DNA from: Paulownia fortunei | Lineage: Eukaryota; Streptophyta; Magnoliopsida; Lamiales; Paulowniaceae | Direction: 5' to 3' | Assembly (NCBI GenBank): GCA_019321725.1 | Contig: CM033124.1 | Coordinates: 5,642,001-5,706,000 of the forward strand | DNA length: 64,000 bases | Notes under the pieces: model-generated | Told to the model about the DNA's origin: nothing | Seen by the model: the letters and a program-made list of their open reading frames with translations, nothing else | Database searches by the model: none | Program-made: the position numbers and the translations under genes | Shown: positions 59,470 to 64,000 of the stretch, piece by piece | How the letters are laid out: each line of letters begins with the position of its first letter | How positions within the stretch are numbered: the stretch's first letter is position 1

Positions 59470-62400
59470 TTTTTTTATTGAAAGTGTTAGTTCAATCATT
59501 CAACAATTTACTCCACCCAAGTACAAAGATCCAGGTTATCCAACTATTTTATGTACTATAGAAAATACTAGAATAGAGGGTACTTTGCTTGATCTTGGTA
59601 CTAGTGTAAATCTTCTACCTTTCTCAATTTATGAACAACTAGATTTGGGAGAACTTAAAATAATTTTCATTGTACTCCAACTAGCTAACTATTCAATTAA
59701 AGTTCCAAAGGAGTAGTAGAAGATGTGTTGGTACAAATTGATAAGTTTTACTTTCTAGTGGATTTTATTATTTTAGACATGAGCATGTTGCACATACACA
59801 TAAATATATTCCTATTATTTTTGGGTCGTCCTTTTCTTGAAACTTCAAACGCTCTCATTAATTTTAGGAATGATACTTTGAAATTATCTTTTGGAAATAT
59901 GACTTTGGAACTAAATGTGTTTAATGTTTGTAAACAACCTGCAGAAGATGTCGAAGTACAGAAAGTGGATTCAATTGAGGAACTTGTTCATGACTAATTT
60001 TTTTGATCCTTTGGAAACTTGTTTTGAAAGTGAAAGAATTTGTAAAAAGGCGCACTTAATACTGTATCTGAATTTTCACAGGTACAAGAGAAACATTTTT
60101 GGAAGCCAATGTTTGAAGAACTTTCATCATCAGCAGTACAGTCTATTCCATCAAGTATTAACGCTCTCATGATTGATTTGAAACCTGTCATTTAATTCAA
60201 AATACACTTTTTTAGGTGAGAATGAAACTTTTTCAGTAATAATTTATTCCAAATTTGATACATCACAAGAAAATAAGCTGATCGAAACTTTAAAAATGCA
60301 TAAGAATGCTTTAGGATGGATCATAGCTGACATTAAAGGTATTAGTCCTTTAATTTTACACACATAACACCTATTTAGAGGAAAATATTAAACCATCTAG
60401 AGAGATGCAACGAAGGCTAAATCCTAATATGAAAGAAATAGTGAGAAATAAAGTTATCAAACTCTTAGATAATGGAATCATTTGTCATATTTCTGACAGC
60501 ATATGGGTAAGTCCTACTCAAATTATACCTTAGAAATCTGGAGCTACTGTAGTCAAGAATGAAAATAATGAGTTAATTTCAATTATGCCTGTTACTGGTT
60601 GGCGAATATGCATTGACTATAGGAAACTCAACTCAATTACTAGAAAATATCATTTTTCCATTACCTTTCATGGATTAAATCTTAGAAAGAATTGCGGGAC
60701 ATAAATTTTTCCTACTTATTAAATGGATATTATGGGTATAATCAAATTGAAATTACACTTGAAGATCAAGAGAAAACTACTTTTACATGTCCTTTTAGTA
60801 CTTTTGCATATCGAATGATGCATTTTGGATTATGTAATACACTAGCTACATTCCAACAATGCATGTTTAGTATTTTTAGTGATATGGTTGAACATTTTCT
60901 TGAAGTTTTCATGGATGATTTTTCTATTTTTGGTAATTCATTTGATTGCTTGTCTAATTTAGAAAAGGTTTTGATCAGATGTGAAGAAAAGAACATTGTA
61001 CTAAATTGGAAGAAATGTTATTTCATGGTAACAACTGATATTGTTCTTGGACACATTATTTCATCAAAAGGTATTGAAGTAGACAAATATAAAATCATGT
61101 TAATTGCCAATTTACCAATATCAAAGTTTGTGAAAGAGGTAAGATCATTTTAGGACATTGTGTTTTTTATAGAAGATTTATCAAAGGTTTTAGTATAATA
61201 TCTAAACCTTTGTGTAATCTTCTAACAAAAAATATTATTTTTGAATAGACTGAAAATTGTGAAAATACTTTTGTTAAGCTTAAAATCATGCTTACGTCTG
61301 CTCTAATTATGCAGCCTCCAAATTGAAATTCATATTTTGAAATAATGTGTGATACCAGTGACTGTACTGTTGAAGTTGTCTTATGACAAAGAAAAGATAA
61401 GAAATCATATGTTATTTACTATGCAAGTAAAATATTGAATAGTGTTCAATTGAATTATTCAACAATTGAAAAAGAATTACTTGTTGTAGTTTTTACATTA
61501 GACAAATTTAGATTTTATTTTGTTGGCTCACTAATTGTTGTTTTCAGTGATTATGCAGCTTTAAAATATCTTTTATAAAAAAAAAGATGCCAAACCTATA
61601 CTAATTATGCGGATTCTCTTACTCGAGGAATTTAACATTACGATCCGAGATAAGAAAGGAGTAGAGAATATGGTGATTAATTATTTGTCGAGACTAGTTT
61701 GTGATGACTCATTTCAAACCACACCCATTAATGACACTTTCCCTAATGAACAACTATTTAATGTTTCTATTTTATCTTGGTTTGCTGACATTATTAATTT
61801 TCTTGTGACAGGAAAGATGCCACCACATAGGAATTCTTAAGATAAAAAAAAAATTAACCAAGGTAAAAAACTTTTATTGGGATGTTCCATACTTATTCAA
61901 ATATTGTACTAATCAAATCTTTTAGAGATGTGTGCTTGACAATAAGAAATGTAATATTCTTAAATTTTGTCAATCAGGAGCATGTGGTGGTCACTTTTCG
62001 GTAAAGAAAACCGCTGCAAAGATCTTGTAATGTGGATTTTATTGGCCAACTTTTTTCAAAGACACTTACACTTTCTGCAAAAATTTTAAAAGTTAGGATC
62101 CATTTCAAAGCGAAACATGATGGCCCTACACCCCATCCTAGTGATTGAAATCTTTGATTGTTGGGGTATTGACTTCATGGAACCATTTCTATTATCATTT
62201 GGTTTTATTTACATATTGGTCACCAAAGATTATGTCTCAAAATAGATCGAGACAATTCCCGGTTAAAACACAAATCATAAAGATTGGTCTCTTAGACTTA
62301 CCAAAATATTTTGAACATATAGAACCACTTCAAAACATCATTAGGCATGTCTCCTTATAGGATAGTTTATGAAAAACCTTGTCATTTACCTCTTGAACTT

Positions 62401-62818
62401 GAACATAAAGCTTGTTGAGCAATCAAAATGTTTTAACTTCAACCTTGATGAAGCTTCTAAATTGCGCAAATTGTAAATTAATGAATTTCAAGAATTGAGA
62501 AATGATGTATATGAAAATTCTAAAATACATAAAGCAAAAATCAAAGAATTTCATGATAATAAAATTTCAAGAAAAACATTTGAGGTTGGTCAAAAGGTCT
62601 TGCTTTATAATTCTCATTTGCATTTATTTTGTGGAAAATTGAGATCAAGGTGGAGTGGTCCTTTTATTGTAAAAAAGATATATCTTTATAGGGTGATTGA
62701 TATTGTGAATCCTAAAAATGGTAACGTATTCAAAGCAAATGGGCAAAGACTTAAAACCATTTCTATAGAATCAATTTTTATAAGAGGAATTATTTTTTCT
62801 AACTCTTGTTATGATTAG
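59470..62818 (+). pseudogene. C3 pol: protease, RT, RNase H, integrase
   Basis: Protease LLDLGTSVNLLPFSIY (59585-59635) and LGRPFLETSNALI; RT from about 60380 with WRICIDYRKLN-like start (60600), DQEKTTFTCPFSTFAYRMM, FGLCN and VFMDDFSIFG (catalytic DD at about 60912); RT end to 61153. RNase H follows from about 61320 (CDTSDCTVEVVL, NYSTIEKELLVVVFTLDKF), then VENMVINYLSRL (61640-61700). Integrase: zinc region 61980-62090, DCWGIDFMEPF (62155-62187), then a deleted DDE core, and an intact C-terminal frame 62495-62818 (KARIKEFHD-type, RSRWSGPFIV). No chromodomain. Stops and shifts throughout; the integrase core deletion alone would disable it. Confidence 0.87.
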
Positions 62819-63020
62819 TATGTGTATATATATACAAATTTTCTCTAATTTTGTTTGTTTTGTAGGTTTTCTTTCTTTTATTTTTATTTTTTTCCCGACT
62901 AAGTGGCGGATAACGGTACTCCGTGGCTATTGAAGTCGAATTTATTAGTTTTCCAAACAACTAAAATCTTTGTACAAAGTTTCTCTCTTTTTCTTATTCT
63001 TTTTTCTTGTTCTTTTCAAA

Positions 63021-63660
63021 ATGGATGATATTATTCTAACTCTCAAGAAACAATTTTCTTTTCTTCCTAAAAATGCAATTTAAAAATTTATAAAATCAGG
63101 ATTGAAAGATTAAGGATGATTATGCACAAAGACATCCCAAGGGACATACTATGGATAATTGAAGCAAATGTGAGAGTAGCATATGAGTTTTCATACAAGT
63201 TTTCAAACTTGCTTACTAGATACATGCCTGGTTTGGTAAAAGTACATATTCAAAAAAAAATAAAGGGAGAAAAAAATGCAAGTTTGTCATAAATGTACTC
63301 GATGGACTTACAACATAAAGTATCATTCCTTATTAATGGTTTTTAAAAATTGAGAAGATAAAATTCAATTCATTATGGATGGACTGAGTAAGAAGTCTTT
63401 CGATGACATTGTATTGACTCTTGAGATGTATCCATGTGGATTAGTACAACTTGTAATTCTTGATTTATGGAATCACTTTCAGAATGAATATGAGTGTTAT
63501 AATCCTGGGAATTTGACATTAAAAACCTTATTTGCCAGTTTATAAAAAACTGGATGAGAAATATATCCTTGACCCATAAAGGGCGTTTAAGCCGTTGCTG
63601 GACGTAAAACCAAAGAAAAATGTGAGTCATAGTCATAACTATATGTACATTCACATGTAA
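63021..63660 (+). pseudogene. ORFx, C3 copy
   Basis: ATGGATGATATTATTCTAAC to CACATGTAA. It occupies the same place as in C1 and C2, after the GCGGATAACGGTACTCCGTGG block and about 150 bp before LOG. Readable pieces include MHKDIPRDILWIIEANVRVA and LLTRYMPG. Frames are shifted and stopped. Because it is conserved in three copies yet matches no retrotransposon protein I know, it is either an element accessory frame or a second captured fragment. Confidence 0.55.
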
Positions 63661-63812
63661 GCAGCTAATTTTCCAATTTTATGTCATTGTTTTCAACCTT
63701 TTTGATAAAAAAAAAAGACATGCAATAAATACATTCTTTGTTCACACTTCAATAATTAACACCGTACTTATTCTATTTTTGCACACTCACTTTTGAAAGA
63801 AAAAGAAATATA

Positions 63813-64000
63813 ATAGAAGTCTTTTCCTTGCAAGTTTAATTGTATTTGTATCTTTTGTGGAACCAATTCAAGAAAAAATGATGAGTTTATAGGGGCAGTC
63901 AATAACCATGGTAGAACTTTAGCAGAAAGAAAAATTCATTTAATATATTGGGGAGCCAGTTTGGAGTTAATGGGGAGTGTTGCTACTTCTACTCATGTAG
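63813..64000 (+). pseudogene. LOG-like gene, C3 copy (5' part; window ends)
   Basis: Colinear with C2 from its start to about codon 63. The start codon is ATA instead of ATG (63813-63815) and 2 nt are missing before the TGC AAG codons, so the reading frame is broken at the beginning. Then CKFNCICIFCGTNSRKN, GRTLAERKIHLIYWGASLEL (the glycine loop GGGSLGL changed to WGASLEL) and MGSVATSTHV follow. The rest lies beyond the window. Confidence 0.85.

Larger units (their letters stand above)
56143..64000 (+). mobile_element. Ty3/gypsy element C3 carrying LOG, cut by the window edge
   Basis: 5' LTR 56143-57930, primer region AGTTTTTGCAATGTTGTCGGTGA (a decayed TTTTTGGCGCCGTTG...-type site as in Athila elements), gag, protease, RT with FMDD, RNase H, integrase remnants, ORFx, then LOG at the right edge. 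It is the fullest family C copy here and shows where LOG sits relative to a whole pol. Frames are interrupted throughout. Confidence 0.92.

Overview
This is AT-rich, intron-rich, retrotransposon-packed nuclear DNA of a flowering plant, probably a eudicot (inferred from the plastid-type purine gene, plant Ty1/copia and Ty3/gypsy lineages, and long AT-rich introns). Only one host protein gene is recognisable; beyond about 13.6 kb the window is nested, decayed transposable elements.

1-10.7 kb, minus strand: 14 of the coding exons of a plastid-targeted phosphoribosylaminoimidazole carboxylase (fused PurK-PurE, purine synthesis). The exon phases close perfectly over 1,707 nt / 569 codons. The C-terminal exon lies beyond the left edge. 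One intron is GC-AG; another is about 3 kb. 10.7-14.5 kb: upstream intergenic DNA with small tandem duplications and a GC-rich island.

14.5-25.7 kb: a scrambled nest of a copia element (family A), a copia LTR (family B) and a gypsy-type LTR (family G). All three are cut into pieces whose ends fit back together under one three-breakpoint rearrangement. 26.8-36.2 kb: a complete-ended gypsy element (family C, Athila-like; copy C1) with a 5-bp target duplication. 36.2-53.6 kb: tandem repeats, a gypsy LTR (D), a truncated C LTR (C4), a gypsy pol fragment (E), a copia element (B) whose LTR carries a 1-kb hAT-like transposon with a tRNA-Ile-like sequence inside, and a chromovirus end (F). 53.6-64 kb: 3' part of a second family C copy (C2), then a third (C3) running off the right edge.

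The most interesting observation is that family C carries, between pol and the 3' LTR, an intronless copy of a plant LONELY GUY (LOG) gene, the cytokinin-activating phosphoribohydrolase. It is seen three times (32.3, 54.4 and 63.8 kb) at the same place in the element, preceded each time by a second conserved but unidentified reading frame. All copies here are broken by stops, frameshifts or a lost start, so this window shows an old gene capture spread by a retrotransposon, not an active gene. Family C LTRs also vary by a roughly 180-bp tandem unit (1, 1, 2 and 3 copies). All comparisons were made by eye; boundaries marked approximate may be off by 10-30 bp.
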